This document shows, one piece after another, positions 1-9,321 of a DNA stretch of 64,000 nucleotides. The translations under genes were made by a program, and so were the position numbers. Numbering within the stretch: the stretch's first letter is position 1; the number at the start of each line of letters is the position of its first letter. The notes under the pieces are model-generated. The model searched no databases. It was given only the letters and a program-made list of their open reading frames with translations, and had not been told where the DNA came from. Source of the stretch: an uncultured Parasphingopyxis sp. (GTDB taxonomy: Bacteria > Pseudomonadota > Alphaproteobacteria > Sphingomonadales > Sphingomonadaceae). The stretch is taken from the NCBI RefSeq assembly GCF_937129435.1, contig NZ_CAKZNF010000091.1:1-64000 (forward strand), written 5' to 3'.

Positions 1-113
1 CGGCACGGGGAGGTGGCAGCCCGAAGGGCTGACGGAGGGGGCTGTCCTCTTGCGGCGCGCTTTGAGGCGGGCGCCCCTCCACCATGCTTCGCATGGTCCC
101 CCTCCCCGTGCCG
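1..113. repeat. Palindromic G/C-rich intergenic repeat, copy 1
   Basis: The two ends (1-13 and 101-113) are perfect inverted repeats of 13 bases, and the middle holds smaller hairpins such as the one around ccatgcttcgcatgg at 82-96. It belongs to the same family as the elements at 5358-5493, 18144-18273, 25381-25571 and 52967-53065. The outer end lies at the window edge, so the element may extend further. It sits 9 bases beyond the stop codon of the minus-strand gene that follows. Confidence 0.75.
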
Positions 114-121
114 GGGAGGAA

Positions 122-1183
122 TTAGTCAGCGTAGAGCGGTTCGAAGCTGAAGACCCAAGGCGTTTCGGTGTCGACGCCCACGCGTACGGCGCGAATTTCG
201 GGCGCACCGTAAACCTGCAGTCGGGTGATATTGCCATAGAGCGGCGCCTCGCCTTCGCCGCGATCGACAAGGAAGGGGCGGTCTATCGTGAACTCGTGAA
301 AATCGCCGTTGATCAGCAGCACCGGCTTGCCGAAGCGCGCGGCATAGTCGCGGATGGCGAGGACGATCCAGCCATAGGGTCCCGTTCGCCCGCCGCGGAT
401 CGCCTGGCCGGTGAAGCTGTCACCCTCCTCGCCGGTGAACATGCCGGCATGGAGCGCGATGACGATGGCGGGGGCATCGTTTGCCATGGCCTGTGCGAAC
501 GTTTCGGCGATCCAGGCGACATTGGCGCGGTTGCGGCGCTGGGCGGCACTGGCCCGCGCCTCGTCATTGATCAGGAAGTCGTTGTCCGACCCGGGTACAT
601 GGACGGTCGCGAAGACGACGCCGTCGTGAGTCCAGCGCGCATTCTCGACCATCTCGGGAAAGTCGCCGCCGGCATCGGCCTGCCGCGCCAGCGGCATCGG
701 ATTGGCGCCGAGGCTCTCCGATCCCGGATAGAAGACGCCGCGCAGCGTATCGAGCGTCGCCAGCACATCGACATAGGCGGAGTTGGCGAAGGCGTTCTCG
801 AAGCGCATCGCCTCGCCGAGCGCCTGCCGGTCCTCGGGCGAACCCACGCCCATAAATGCGCGCACGATCCGCATGTCGCGGCAATCGGTCCACTCATTGT
901 CGCCCGGCGTATAGACGACCGGTGCCTCGTAGCGCGCAAACCATGTCGCGGCGTCGCGATAGCTTTCCTCATTGCATTCGCGCGCGCCCCAGATGTCGCC
1001 GACATGGATGGTAAAAGCGGGATCGGCCGCGTTGATCGTGTCGATCAGCCGCTGATAGTGCGGCAGGTCGCCGGGGAGGTTGTAGGCGGTATCGCCGAGC
1101 GCGACGAAATCGAACTGCGCGGCGGTGGCTGGTGCGGCGAGCAGCGTGCCGATGAGCCCGATAGCCAGTTGCACGACTTTCAT
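122..1183 (-). CDS. Secreted metallophosphoesterase-like protein
   Basis: 353-residue protein beginning with a clear signal peptide (MKVVQLAIGLIGTLLAAPATAA), so it is probably periplasmic or secreted. Metallophosphoesterase-type metal motifs are visible: VALGDTAY just after the signal, HVGDIWGA, TPGDNEWTDC, ALHAGMF and NGDFHEF. They match the GD, GDN and GH-type blocks of calcineurin-like phosphoesterases. The ATG at 1183 is preceded by a strong ribosome-binding site (AGGGGGA) and places the signal peptide at the N-terminus; the frame stays open upstream to 1243 but that extension runs into a repeat. Monocistronic, flanked by repeats on both sides. Substrate unknown. Confidence 0.75.
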   Translation of the reverse strand: MKVVQLAIGLIGTLLAAPATAAQFDFVALGDTAYNLPGDLPHYQRLIDTINAADPAFTIHVGDIWGARECNEESYRDAATWFARYEAPVVYTPGDNEWTDCRDMRIVRAFMGVGSPEDRQALGEAMRFENAFANSAYVDVLATLDTLRGVFYPGSESLGANPMPLARQADAGGDFPEMVENARWTHDGVVFATVHVPGSDNDFLINDEARASAAQRRNRANVAWIAETFAQAMANDAPAIVIALHAGMFTGEEGDSFTGQAIRGGRTGPYGWIVLAIRDYAARFGKPVLLINGDFHEFTIDRPFLVDRGEGEAPLYGNITRLQVYGAPEIRAVRVGVDTETPWVFSFEPLYAD

Positions 1184-1207
1184 AGCATTCCCCCTTCGCC
1201 CAATTTC

Positions 1208-1296
1208 GTCATCCTGAACTTGTTTCAGGATCCACTCTTCCAAATGCCGAGCGGGTGCGGAAGGAGGGGTGGATGCTGAAACAAGTTCAGCATGAC
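1208..1296. repeat. Palindromic repeat with TGAACTTGTTTCAGGAT arms
   Basis: Imperfect inverted repeat with arms of 34 bases (1208-1241 and 1263-1296; about five mismatches) around a 21-base loop. A run of eight T follows on the plus strand near 1303-1310, so it looks like a rho-independent terminator on that strand, yet both flanking genes run on the minus strand. It fills most of the gap between the acyl-CoA ligase stop and the phosphoesterase start. The arm is unrelated to the GGGGAGG family elsewhere in the window. Confidence 0.75.
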
Positions 1297-1309
1297 AGTT
1301 GCATTTTTT

Positions 1310-3106
1310 TTACCCCTCCACCCCGAAATACAACCTCGGCAGGTCCTTCTTCATAATCTTGCCGTTTGCGTTGCGCGGCAGCGTTTCCTCGACGAAGGCG
1401 ATCTTGACCGGCACCTTGAACCTGGCGAGCCGCTCGGCGACCCAGGCCTGCAATTCCGCCTCGCTCACCTCCTGCCCTTTGGTGCAATGGACGACCGCTG
1501 CGGGCTCCTCGCCCAGCTGCTTGTGGGGCAGGCCGACCAGCGCCGCATCGGTGACCGAGGGATGGTCGTAGAGGACGTTCTCGACTTCGCTGGAGTAGAT
1601 GTTTTCGCCGCCGCGGATGATCATGTCCTTGGCGCGGTCGCAGATATAGCAGAAGCCTTCCTCGTCGAGCTTGGCGAGGTCGCCGGTGCGGATCCAGCCG
1701 TCGACAAAGGTTTCGGCATTGGCTTCCGGCTTGTTCCAGTAGCCGCGCACGACCTGCGCGCCGAACGCCCATAATTCGCCGATCTCTCCGGTCGGCAGCT
1801 CGCGGCTGCCGTCTTCGGACATGATCTTGAGCTTCGCCACCGGCACGGGCGGGCCGCAGCTGTCGGGTCGGTTCAGATAGTCCTCGGCGCTGTGCCCGGT
1901 AACGGTACCCGAGGTTTCGGTCATGCCCCAACCCATCGCCGGTGATGCCTTGAAGTCGCCCTTGATCTTGCGGACGAGATCGGGCGAGGCTGGCGCGCCG
2001 CCATAGGTGATACTGTCGAGGCTGGAGAGGTCGTATTTGTCGCGATCGGGATGTTCGAGGATCTGCCAGGCGATGGTCGGGACGCCGCCGGTCAGCGTCA
2101 CCTTCTCGCGCTCGATCAGCTCCATCGCGCGGACCGTGTCCCATTTGTGCATCAGCACCATCTTCGATCCGCCCGCGATCAGCGGCCCCATCATCGCCGT
2201 GCAGCCGGTGACGTGGAATAGCGGGATCACGAGCAGCAAGCACATCGGATCGGGGATCGTGCCGGGCGGCGCGACGGGATCGCCGCGGCGGAGAGCCCCG
2301 CGCGCGACGGCATAGCCGGACGAGAGCAGGTTGGTCAGCGAATTGCGATGCGTCGCGATCGCGCCCTTGGGCTTGCCGGTCGTGCCGCTGGTGTAGAGGA
2401 TCGAGGCGTCGGTTTCGGGCCCGATATCGGCGGCCGGGATATCCTCGTCGGGGAGGTTCGCCCAGTCGGCGCTCGTGCCGATCAGATCGCTCAGGAGCGT
2501 CACGTCTTCGCCGAGTTCGCCGCCGGGACGGGTGACGATGATCTTTTCGATTCCGGGAAGGTTCGCAAGGTGCGGGGCGATCCGGTCATAGCGTTCGCCA
2601 TCGGCGACCAGGATCTTGGCGCCCGAATCAGCCAGCCCATATTCGAGTTCGCCGCCCGTCCACCAGCCATTGAGCGGCACGGCGATGGCGCCGATCGACA
2701 GCGTCGCGAAATAGACGACCGGCCATTCGGGAAGGTTGCGGGTGGCAAGCGCGATCCGGTCGCCCTTCTGAACGCCCATCTCCTGGAATTTCCGGGCCAG
2801 CGCGGAAACGGCGCGGAACCATGCATCGTAGGTGACGCGCTCGTCTTCGAACACGACGAACTCGCGCGCGGCAAAGGCCATGCGCGCGGCGCGGGCGAAA
2901 TCGGCGAAGCTCGGCGGGATGTTCTTCCAGACCGTGGTCGGGCGGCCGTTGATCTCGACCGTTTCGGTCTCGAACGTGCTCCCTTCGGCGGTCAGGATCG
3001 CATTGGCCTCGGCCAGCGATACCAATGGCCAGTCCGGATGTTCCGGATTGAGCGCCATCGGGTTTTCGGCAATTTCGGCTTCGGTGTCGGCCACCATCTC
3101 GTTCAC
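1310..3106 (-). CDS. Acyl-CoA synthetase (AMP-forming, class I adenylating)
   Basis: 598-residue ANL-superfamily ligase that would activate a carboxylic acid to its CoA thioester via an acyl-AMP. Visible signatures are the P-loop YTSGTTGKPKGA, the hinge region TGDLAKLDEEGFCYICDR followed by KDMIIRGGENIYSSEVENVL, and the C-terminal catalytic lysine motif NANGKIMKKDL. Cytoplasmic; no membrane segments. I chose the GTG at 3106 because GGAGAGA lies 5 bases upstream; an ATG at 3097 would shorten it by three residues, and the open frame continues to 3199. Divergent from the hydratase/dehydrogenase gene at 3304 across a 197-base promoter region, so it probably feeds the same acyl-CoA pathway. Substrate unknown. 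Confidence 0.88.
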   Translation of the reverse strand: MNEMVADTEAEIAENPMALNPEHPDWPLVSLAEANAILTAEGSTFETETVEINGRPTTVWKNIPPSFADFARAARMAFAAREFVVFEDERVTYDAWFRAVSALARKFQEMGVQKGDRIALATRNLPEWPVVYFATLSIGAIAVPLNGWWTGGELEYGLADSGAKILVADGERYDRIAPHLANLPGIEKIIVTRPGGELGEDVTLLSDLIGTSADWANLPDEDIPAADIGPETDASILYTSGTTGKPKGAIATHRNSLTNLLSSGYAVARGALRRGDPVAPPGTIPDPMCLLLVIPLFHVTGCTAMMGPLIAGGSKMVLMHKWDTVRAMELIEREKVTLTGGVPTIAWQILEHPDRDKYDLSSLDSITYGGAPASPDLVRKIKGDFKASPAMGWGMTETSGTVTGHSAEDYLNRPDSCGPPVPVAKLKIMSEDGSRELPTGEIGELWAFGAQVVRGYWNKPEANAETFVDGWIRTGDLAKLDEEGFCYICDRAKDMIIRGGENIYSSEVENVLYDHPSVTDAALVGLPHKQLGEEPAAVVHCTKGQEVSEAELQAWVAERLARFKVPVKIAFVEETLPRNANGKIMKKDLPRLYFGVEG

Positions 3107-3217
3107 GCTGTCTCTCCATTTCTCCGGCCTCGCCTTTGCGCGAATCCCGGAGCCTATTTGTTTTTTCCGCACGCTATGAGCCGAGCCCGTCAATCTCAAG
3201 TGATTCCCGCGCGGCGG

Positions 3218-3233
3218 GTTGACGTAACGACAG
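3218..3233. promoter_or_regulatory. ACGT-core operator candidate between divergent acyl-CoA genes
   Basis: The sequence GTTGACGTAACGACAG lies between the divergent ligase and hydratase/dehydrogenase genes. Its first 11 bases (GTTGACGTAAC) recur exactly, on the other strand, at 20729-20739 upstream of the TonB receptor, and the match extends to GTTGACGTAACGnCAG. It also resembles the palindromic site in front of etfB at 48906-48921. Whether it is bound by one regulator is inference. Confidence 0.45.
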
Positions 3234-3303
3234 CCTTGCCAAGCCTCGCACCGATGGGCGACACTCGAAAGAAAAAAGCCCGAGTCTTTAGGAGACCCAT
3301 CAC

Positions 3304-5355
3304 ATGTCCGTAGTCACCACCGAACGTCATGGCGACGTGCTCGTCATCGTGTCCGACAACCCGCCCGTCAACGCGCTGGGCGCCGCCGTCCGCCAGGGAC
3401 TGGTCGACGGCGTCGAGGAGGCGCTGGGCGACGACAGCGTCAAGGCCGTTGTCGTCCGCTGCGACGGCCGGACCTTCCACGCCGGCGCCGACATCACCGA
3501 ATTCGGCAAGCCACCGCAAGGGCCAAGCCTCGGCGAAGCGCTCGACAAGATGGAAGCGGGCGACAAGCCGGTTGTCGCCGCGATCCACGGAACGGCACTG
3601 GGCGGCGGGTGCGAGGTCGCGCTTGCCTGCCATTATCGCGTCGCGGTGCCGAGCGCCAAACTGGGCCTGCCCGAGGTGAAGCTGGGGCTGATTCCGGGTG
3701 CTGCGGGGACGCAGCGGCTGCCGCGCGTCGTCGGCGCCAAGGCGGCGCTGCCGATGGTCGTGATCGGCGATCCGATCAGCGCGAAAAAAGCGAAGGAGAT
3801 CGGCCTGGTCGACGAGATCGTCGGGGAAGACACGCTCGCCGAGGACGCGATCGCCTTTGCGCGCTCGAAGATCGGACAACCCGTCCCGCGTTCGAGCGAG
3901 GGCACGGCGAATGAGGACGGCGTCAAGGATCCTTCGATCTTCGACGAGTTCCGCCAGAAGAACGGGCGCCGCCTGCGGGGTTTCGATGCGCCCGAAGCGG
4001 GCATCCAGGCGGTCAAGGCGGCGGGCGAGATGTCCTATGCCGACGGCGTGAAGAAAGAGCGCGAGCTCTTCATGCAGCTGATGACCGGCACCCAGTCCGC
4101 CGCGATGCGCCACTATTTCTTCGCCGAGCGCGCCGCGAACAAGATCGACGATATCGATCCGAATATCGACCTCATCCCGATCAGGAAGGTCGGCGTGATC
4201 GGCGCCGGCACGATGGGCGGCGGCATTTCGATGAACTTCCTCTCGGCGGGCATCCCGGTGACGATCGTCGAGATGCAGCAGGACGCGCTCGACCGCGGCA
4301 CCGGCACGATGCGGAAGAATTACGAACGGACGGCCCAGCGCGGCCGGATGACCGACGAGCAGGTCGAACAGGCGATGGGCCTGCTCACGCCGAGCCTCGA
4401 CTATGCCGACTTCGCCGATTGCGACCTCGTGATCGAGGCGGTGTTCGAAAATATGGACATCAAGAAGGAGGTGTTTGCGAAGCTCGACGGCATCGTGAAG
4501 CAGGGTGCGATCCTTGCCTCCAACACCTCCTATCTCAACGTCGACGAGATCGCTTCGGCGACGAGCCGGCCGGAATATGTGCTGGGCCTGCATTTCTTCT
4601 CGCCGGCCAATGTCATGAAATTGCTCGAGATCGTACGCGGCGAAAAGACCGCCGACGATGTGCTGATGACCTCGATGAAGCTTGCCAAGAAGATCGGCAA
4701 GATCGCGGTGGTGGCGGGCGTGTGCCCCGGCTTTATCGGCAACCGCATGCTCTCGCCGCGCCAGCAGCAGGCGCAAAAGCTGATCATGGAGGGCGCGAAT
4801 TATTGGGACGTCGACGACGTGCTGCTCGATTTCGGTTTCCCGATGGGGCCCTTCCAGATGTCCGACCTCGCCGGCCTCGATATCGGCTGGCATCGGGACC
4901 CCGAGCGGATCGAGAGCGTCCGCGATGCGCTGTGCGCGATGGACCGGCGCGGGCAGAAGACCGGCGCGGGCTATTACGATTATGACGAAGCGCGCAACCG
5001 CACCCCGTCCGACGATGTGAAGAAGGTCATCGCCGAATTCGCCGAGAAGCAGGGCATCGAGCAGCGCGAGATCTCCAAGGAGGAGATCAAGGAGCGTCTG
5101 CTCTACCCGATGGTCAATGAGGGGGCGCTGATCCTCGAGGAAGGCATGTCGCAGCGCGCGAGCGATATCGATGTCGTCTGGATCAACGGCTATGGCTGGC
5201 CGCTCTACACCGGCGGGCCGATGTTCTGGGCCGATACCGTCGGTCTCGACAATGTCGTGGCGGGGCTCGAGAAACACGGCGACCGGCTCGGCGAGAACTT
5301 CAGGATGTCGAAGCTGCTTAAGGACAAGGCGGCGGCGGGAGAGAAGTTCAACTAG
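3304..5355 (+). CDS. Fused enoyl-CoA hydratase / 3-hydroxyacyl-CoA dehydrogenase
   Basis: 683-residue bifunctional beta-oxidation enzyme of the FadB/FadJ or peroxisomal bifunctional type. Residues 1-190 form a crotonase domain with the two catalytic glutamates at E104 ([10 protein letters not shown]) and E124 (GLPEVKLGL). From about 295 a Rossmann NAD-binding domain begins with [14 protein letters not shown], and His430 in [11 protein letters not shown] is the expected dehydrogenase base; the two C-terminal helical domains follow. It would hydrate trans-2-enoyl-CoA and oxidise the 3-hydroxyacyl-CoA to 3-ketoacyl-CoA. AGGAG lies 9 bases before the ATG. No fadA thiolase follows directly; the only thiolase-fold gene nearby (15350) lacks the catalytic cysteine. 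First gene of the plus-strand island. Confidence 0.92.
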   Translation: MSVVTTERHGDVLVIVSDNPPVNALGAAVRQGLVDGVEEALGDDSVKAVVVRCDGRTFHAGADITEFGKPPQGPSLGEALDKMEAGDKPVVAAIHGTALGGGCEVALACHYRVAVPSAKLGLPEVKLGLIPGAAGTQRLPRVVGAKAALPMVVIGDPISAKKAKEIGLVDEIVGEDTLAEDAIAFARSKIGQPVPRSSEGTANEDGVKDPSIFDEFRQKNGRRLRGFDAPEAGIQAVKAAGEMSYADGVKKERELFMQLMTGTQSAAMRHYFFAERAANKIDDIDPNIDLIPIRKVGVIGAGTMGGGISMNFLSAGIPVTIVEMQQDALDRGTGTMRKNYERTAQRGRMTDEQVEQAMGLLTPSLDYADFADCDLVIEAVFENMDIKKEVFAKLDGIVKQGAILASNTSYLNVDEIASATSRPEYVLGLHFFSPANVMKLLEIVRGEKTADDVLMTSMKLAKKIGKIAVVAGVCPGFIGNRMLSPRQQQAQKLIMEGANYWDVDDVLLDFGFPMGPFQMSDLAGLDIGWHRDPERIESVRDALCAMDRRGQKTGAGYYDYDEARNRTPSDDVKKVIAEFAEKQGIEQREISKEEIKERLLYPMVNEGALILEEGMSQRASDIDVVWINGYGWPLYTGGPMFWADTVGLDNVVAGLEKHGDRLGENFRMSKLLKDKAAAGEKFN

Positions 5356-5357
5356 CG

Positions 5358-5493
5358 ATCCTCCCCGGAACGGGGAGGGGGACCGCGACGCGAAGCGGCG
5401 GGGTGGAGGGGCGCCTGCCACGTTAGTGTGCCGTTTGTGGTGGGTGCCCCTCCACCAGCCTGCGGCCGGTCCCCCTCCCCGTGACGGGGAGGA
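5358..5493. repeat. Palindromic G/C-rich intergenic repeat, copy 2
   Basis: Arms of 28 bases (5358-5385 and 5466-5493) are inverted repeats with only two mismatches, and each arm itself contains the small palindrome around ctccccggaacggggag. Inner blocks (ggtggaggggcg and cgcccctccacc) also pair, so the whole element could fold into one long cruciform or RNA hairpin. It lies between the hydratase/dehydrogenase and the amidase, both on the plus strand. Confidence 0.85.
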
Positions 5494-5509
5494 TTTTGGG
5501 AGGAATGCC

Positions 5510-6832
5510 ATGATTCACGTAACCGAAAAGACCGCCATCGAAACCGCCGCCGCGATCGCGAAGGGCGAGAGCAGCGCCGTCGACGAATGCGAGGCGGCGA
5601 TCCGGCGGATCGAGGAGCGCGACGGCGAGATCAACGCCGTCGTCGTGCGCGATTTCGACCGGGCGATGGATGCGGCCAAGGCGGCCGACGACCGGCGCAC
5701 GCGGGGCGAAAGCGGGGCGCTGCTCGGTGTGCCGATGACGGTGAAGGAATCGCATGACGTTGCGGGCCTGCCTTCCACCTGGGGCGTGGAATCGAACCGC
5801 GACTATATTCCCGGCCGCGATTCCTATGTCGTCCGCCGGCTGAAGGACGCCGGCGCGATCATCCTCGGCAAGACGAACGTGCCGCCGATGCTTGCCGACT
5901 GGATGTCGAACAATCCCGTCTACGGCCGCACCAACAACCCGCACGATCATGGCCGCGTCGTCGGCGGGTCGTCGGGCGGCTCGGCGGCGGCGCTGGCGGC
6001 GGGGATGGTGCCGCTCGAATATGGGTCGGACATCGGCGGATCGATCCGCATCCCGGCCAATTATTGCGGCGTCTATGGCCTCAAGCCGAGCTATGGCGTC
6101 GTCCCGCTCGAGGGGCACTATTTCCCGGGGACCGATACGGCGGATATCCCACTGTCGGTGACGGGGCCGCTGGCACGGTCGACAGACGACCTCGCACTGG
6201 CGATCGACCTGACGGCGGAGATCGCGCTGCCGCGGGCGCGCAAGAAGAAGCTTGAGGACTATCGGCTTCTGGTGGTGACGGAGACGGACATGGCGGTCGC
6301 CGACGATGCGATCGTGAACGCGGTCGAGGGCATAGCCGAGCTATGCGCCAAAGCCGGCGCCACCGTCGATCACAAGAGCGATCTCGCGCCCGATTTCGCG
6401 ACGCTGCACAGCCAGTATCTGCACATGCTGCTGACGGTGCTCGCCGTCCGCGATCCGTCGTCCGGATATCCACTGCCCGATTATCCCGGCTGGGTCGAAA
6501 TGGTGGACCAGCAGGCGCGGGCCGGCCGGCAATATCGCGACCTGTTCGAGGAATATGACGCGATCCTCTGCCCCAATTCGGGCACCACGGCCTTCCCGCA
6601 CACCGATGTGCCGATGAACGACCGCAAGCTCGTCATCAATGGCGAGGAAACCGAATTCGGCCGCCAGTTCGGCTGGGTGTCGATCGCGACCTATCCGGGC
6701 CTTCCGGCCGTTTCGATGCCGATCGGCGAGGATGCCGACGGCCTGCCGATCGGGTTGCAGATCGTGACCGCCAAATATCGCGAACAGGAAGCGGTGACGC
6801 TTGCCGACCTGATCGGGAAAGCCATGCAATGA
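5510..6832 (+). CDS. Amidase signature family enzyme
   Basis: 440-residue hydrolase of the amidase-signature family with the complete catalytic triad: Lys79 (TVKESHDV), cis-Ser154 ([11 protein letters not shown]) and nucleophile Ser178 (GSDIGGSIR). The Lys-Ser and Ser-Ser spacings (75 and 24) equal those of fatty-acid amide hydrolase. It would hydrolyse a carboxamide; within an acyl-CoA island a conjugated acid amide is a plausible substrate, but this is inference. No signal peptide. The ATG is preceded by GGGAGGA 6 bases upstream, just after the repeat. Its stop overlaps the thioesterase start (ATGA), implying translational coupling. Confidence 0.9.
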   Translation: MIHVTEKTAIETAAAIAKGESSAVDECEAAIRRIEERDGEINAVVVRDFDRAMDAAKAADDRRTRGESGALLGVPMTVKESHDVAGLPSTWGVESNRDYIPGRDSYVVRRLKDAGAIILGKTNVPPMLADWMSNNPVYGRTNNPHDHGRVVGGSSGGSAAALAAGMVPLEYGSDIGGSIRIPANYCGVYGLKPSYGVVPLEGHYFPGTDTADIPLSVTGPLARSTDDLALAIDLTAEIALPRARKKKLEDYRLLVVTETDMAVADDAIVNAVEGIAELCAKAGATVDHKSDLAPDFATLHSQYLHMLLTVLAVRDPSSGYPLPDYPGWVEMVDQQARAGRQYRDLFEEYDAILCPNSGTTAFPHTDVPMNDRKLVINGEETEFGRQFGWVSIATYPGLPAVSMPIGEDADGLPIGLQIVTAKYREQEAVTLADLIGKAMQ

Positions 6833-7743
6833 GCGAATCCGATCCGGCGGGCGATTTCGATCCGTACACGGCCTCGCCGCAGCAACTGGTCGACGAGTTC
6901 GTCGGGCTGCTCGACGTCGAACCGATCGACACCGATCTGTATCGCGGCGCGCAGCTCCATGGCGGGCGCGGGCGGATCTTCGGCGGGCAGGTGATTGCGC
7001 AGGCGCTGGCGGCGGCGGAAAAGTCGGTCGGCGACGATCGCACCGCCCATTCGCTCCACGCCTATTTCACGCGCGCCGGCGATGAGAATTTCCCGGTCAT
7101 CTACCGCGTGACGCGCGACCGCGACGGCCGCAGCTTTTCGACGCGCCGTGTCATCGCCCAGCAAAAGGGGCGGCCAATCCTGTCGATGGCGGTCAATTTC
7201 CAGGTGCCGGAAGAAGGCCTGCATCACCAGTTCGACATGCCCGATGCGCCGCCGCCCGAGAATCTGATCAGCGAGCTCGATTTCTGGAAGGCGCACGAAG
7301 ACAAAATTCCCGAGGCCTTTCGCTGGATGATGCTGCGGCCGCGACCCATCGAGATGCGGCCCTGCGAAGACTATCGGCCGCAAGGCGGTGCGAAACGCGA
7401 ACCGGTCTCGAAGCTCTGGATAAAGGCGGTGGCGCCGCTGCCCGATGACCCCGCCATTCATCGCGCGGCGCTTGCCCATGCCTCGGACGCGCGGTTGATG
7501 GGCACGTCGATGCTGCCGCACGGCGTCGACTGGCAGAGCGGCGGGATGCAGACCGCCAGCCTCGATCATGCGCTCTGGCTGCACGAGGATTTCCGGATCG
7601 ACGAATGGCTGCTCTACGTCATGGACAGCCCCTGGTCGGGCCATGCGCGCGGCATGAATCGCGGCCAGATCTATACCCGCGACGGGCGGCTGGTGGCGAG
7701 CGTGGCGCAGGAAGGCCTGATCCGGCAGGTCGACAGAGGCTAG
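6829..7743 (+). CDS. Acyl-CoA thioesterase II (TesB family)
   Basis: 304-residue double-hotdog thioesterase that releases free acid and CoA from acyl-CoA. The N-terminal block RGAQLHGGRGRIFGGQVIAQAL and the later block GTSMLPHGVDWQ are typical of TesB; the C-terminal half reads WLLYVMDSPWSGHARGMNRG (shown up to G), containing the usual second-hotdog SP-x-x-GxxRG motif. Starts inside the amidase stop codon (ATGA), so the two are co-translated. It ends four bases into the convergent SDR gene. In this island it may recycle CoA or release a dead-end product. Confidence 0.9.
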   Translation: MSESDPAGDFDPYTASPQQLVDEFVGLLDVEPIDTDLYRGAQLHGGRGRIFGGQVIAQALAAAEKSVGDDRTAHSLHAYFTRAGDENFPVIYRVTRDRDGRSFSTRRVIAQQKGRPILSMAVNFQVPEEGLHHQFDMPDAPPPENLISELDFWKAHEDKIPEAFRWMMLRPRPIEMRPCEDYRPQGGAKREPVSKLWIKAVAPLPDDPAIHRAALAHASDARLMGTSMLPHGVDWQSGGMQTASLDHALWLHEDFRIDEWLLYVMDSPWSGHARGMNRGQIYTRDGRLVASVAQEGLIRQVDRG

Positions 7744-8543
7744 CCGATCCGGCCGCCCATGCCGCCGTCGACGGGGAGCAGCGCGCCGGTGACGAAGGCC
7801 GCTTCGTCCGAGGCGAGATACAGCGCGGCATAGGCCGCGTCCCAGGCCGTCCCCATCTTGCCGCCGAGCGGCACGCGCTTGTCGCGTTCGGCGCGGCCCT
7901 CTTCGACCGGCGCGCCGCGCGCGGCGGCAATGCCTTCGACCGCCATCGGCGTATCGAGAAAACCCGGCAGGATCGCATTGCACCGGATATTGCGCCCGGC
8001 ATTGGCCTGGGCAACGCTGGTCGTCAGCCGGTTCACCGCCGCCTTGGACATTTCGTAGCCGAGCTGGAAGCCACCGGCGAGCGAGGCCAGCGACGAGACA
8101 TTGACGATCGCCCCGGCGCGCGCCTCGCGCATCTGCGGCAGCACCGCGCGGATGGTGAGCCACATGCCCTTCAGGTTAACCGCCATGATCCGATCATAGG
8201 CATCCTCGGTCCGGGTGTGGGCAGGCCCGTCGCCACCGCCGCCGATCCCGACATTGTTGATCAGGATATCGGCTGCGCCCCAGCGATCGGCCGCCGCTTC
8301 GGCAATGGCCGCGCAGTCGTCGGCCTTTGCGATATTGGCGGCCAACGCATGCGCGGTTCCGCCTTCTTCGCCGATCGCGGCCACCGTCTCCCCGGCGCGC
8401 TCGCCGTTGCGGTCGACGCACAGGACTTCGGCGCCTTCTCGGGCGAACAGGATCGCGGTCGCCTTGCCGTTGCCCATCGTCTGGCCCGGCGTCTGACCAG
8501 CGCCGACGACGATGGCGCGCTTGCTGGCGAGACGGCCGCTCAC
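7740..8543 (-). CDS. SDR-family NAD(P)-dependent oxidoreductase
   Basis: 267-residue classical-type short-chain dehydrogenase. The N-terminal cofactor motif is slightly unusual (VVGAGQTPGQTMGNG in place of TGxxxGxG, with an insertion), followed by NNVGIGG, the catalytic serine region NVSSLAS and the active-site YEMSK. It probably oxidises a hydroxyacyl-CoA or alcohol intermediate. Starts with GTG at 8543, which overlaps the stop of the gene at 8540-9103 (GTGA), so the two minus-strand genes form an operon. Converges with the TesB gene with a 4-base overlap at the 3' end. Confidence 0.85.
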   Translation of the reverse strand: MSGRLASKRAIVVGAGQTPGQTMGNGKATAILFAREGAEVLCVDRNGERAGETVAAIGEEGGTAHALAANIAKADDCAAIAEAAADRWGAADILINNVGIGGGGDGPAHTRTEDAYDRIMAVNLKGMWLTIRAVLPQMREARAGAIVNVSSLASLAGGFQLGYEMSKAAVNRLTTSVAQANAGRNIRCNAILPGFLDTPMAVEGIAAARGAPVEEGRAERDKRVPLGGKMGTAWDAAYAALYLASDEAAFVTGALLPVDGGMGGRIG

Positions 8544-9103
8544 CGCGTCAGGTCCGGGTCGAGCGTGAGGCCGTCGTCGAGCTGGACGCCGAAACTGTTC
8601 AACATCATCGAGACCTGGGTGTACTGGCCGACGGTGAAGACGAGATCCATCTTTGCCTTGTCGGACAGGAAATCGAGCGCCGCCCAGCTCGCATCGCTGA
8701 TGAAATGATCGCGGACAAGGTCGTCGGTTGCGCGCAGCATCGCCGCGTCCTCGCTGTTCCAGCCATCGGCGTCGGCACCGTCCTTGATACGGGCGATCTC
8801 CTTGTCGGTCAGCCCGCAGCGCTTGCCGATCACTTCATGCTGCGCCCATTCATAGCCGGCCGAACACAGAAAGCCGGTGCGCAGGATGACGAGCTCGCGC
8901 TCGCGCGGGGGCAGGGCGTTGTGTTCGGAGAGGATATAGCCGCCCCACAGGTTGAACCGCTTCAGCGCCTTGGGGGCATGGGCCAGGGTGCGGAAGATGT
9001 TGAAGACCCGCCCGGTCTCGAAAAAGGCGTTGAGCGATTCGCGCTGATCGGCGTCGAGTTCGTCGTCCGCCAGGGGGGCGATTCGGGGGCGATTGAGCCG
9101 CAT
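8540..9103 (-). CDS. Carboxymuconolactone decarboxylase-fold protein
   Basis: 187-residue all-helical protein of the CMD/AhpD-like family (COG2128 type). The conserved block is RERELVILRTGFLCSAGYEW, followed by AQHEVIGKRCGL, matching the E-x-W-x-x-H signature; there is one cysteine (LCSAGYEW) and no CxxC, so a peroxidase activity is unlikely. Many such proteins sit in steroid, terpenoid and aromatic degradation clusters with no known reaction. Start at ATG 9103 with AAAGGA 7 bases upstream; open frame extends further but lacks a better site. Translationally coupled to the SDR at 7740. The 218 bases between it and the divergent dehydrogenase at 9322 should hold both promoters; I see no clear boxes. 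Confidence 0.8.
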   Translation of the reverse strand: MRLNRPRIAPLADDELDADQRESLNAFFETGRVFNIFRTLAHAPKALKRFNLWGGYILSEHNALPPRERELVILRTGFLCSAGYEWAQHEVIGKRCGLTDKEIARIKDGADADGWNSEDAAMLRATDDLVRDHFISDASWAALDFLSDKAKMDLVFTVGQYTQVSMMLNSFGVQLDDGLTLDPDLTR

Positions 9104-9321
9104 CGGGTTGGGTCCTTTCGATTCGCTGCAGGATGTCACCGGAATTCTTATTGGTGCGTTTGTCAATTTTTCCGGGCGCCGCGCGCCACTTTCCGTAGCG
9201 TTAGGGCGCGCAATGCCCGGCCTGTCAGGGCACGCGCGTCGCGAGGGCCCTTGTCTCGCCTTTTCGAACCTGCCTATGATTGCACAAAATAAAAAGAACA
9301 TATTGCCCCTGGAGAGAAGGC

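Noticed and set aside
122..1243. Longer N-terminus for the phosphoesterase (373 residues)
   Set aside because: The first 20 residues come from the palindromic repeat, and the signal peptide starts at residue 21 behind a good ribosome-binding site.
1303..1310. Run of T as terminator of the acyl-CoA ligase
   Set aside because: The run is on the wrong strand for that gene.
3196..5511. 771-residue open frame on the minus strand opposite the hydratase/dehydrogenase
   Set aside because: Antisense shadow covering the repeat and the promoter region; composition typical of reverse-strand codon bias.
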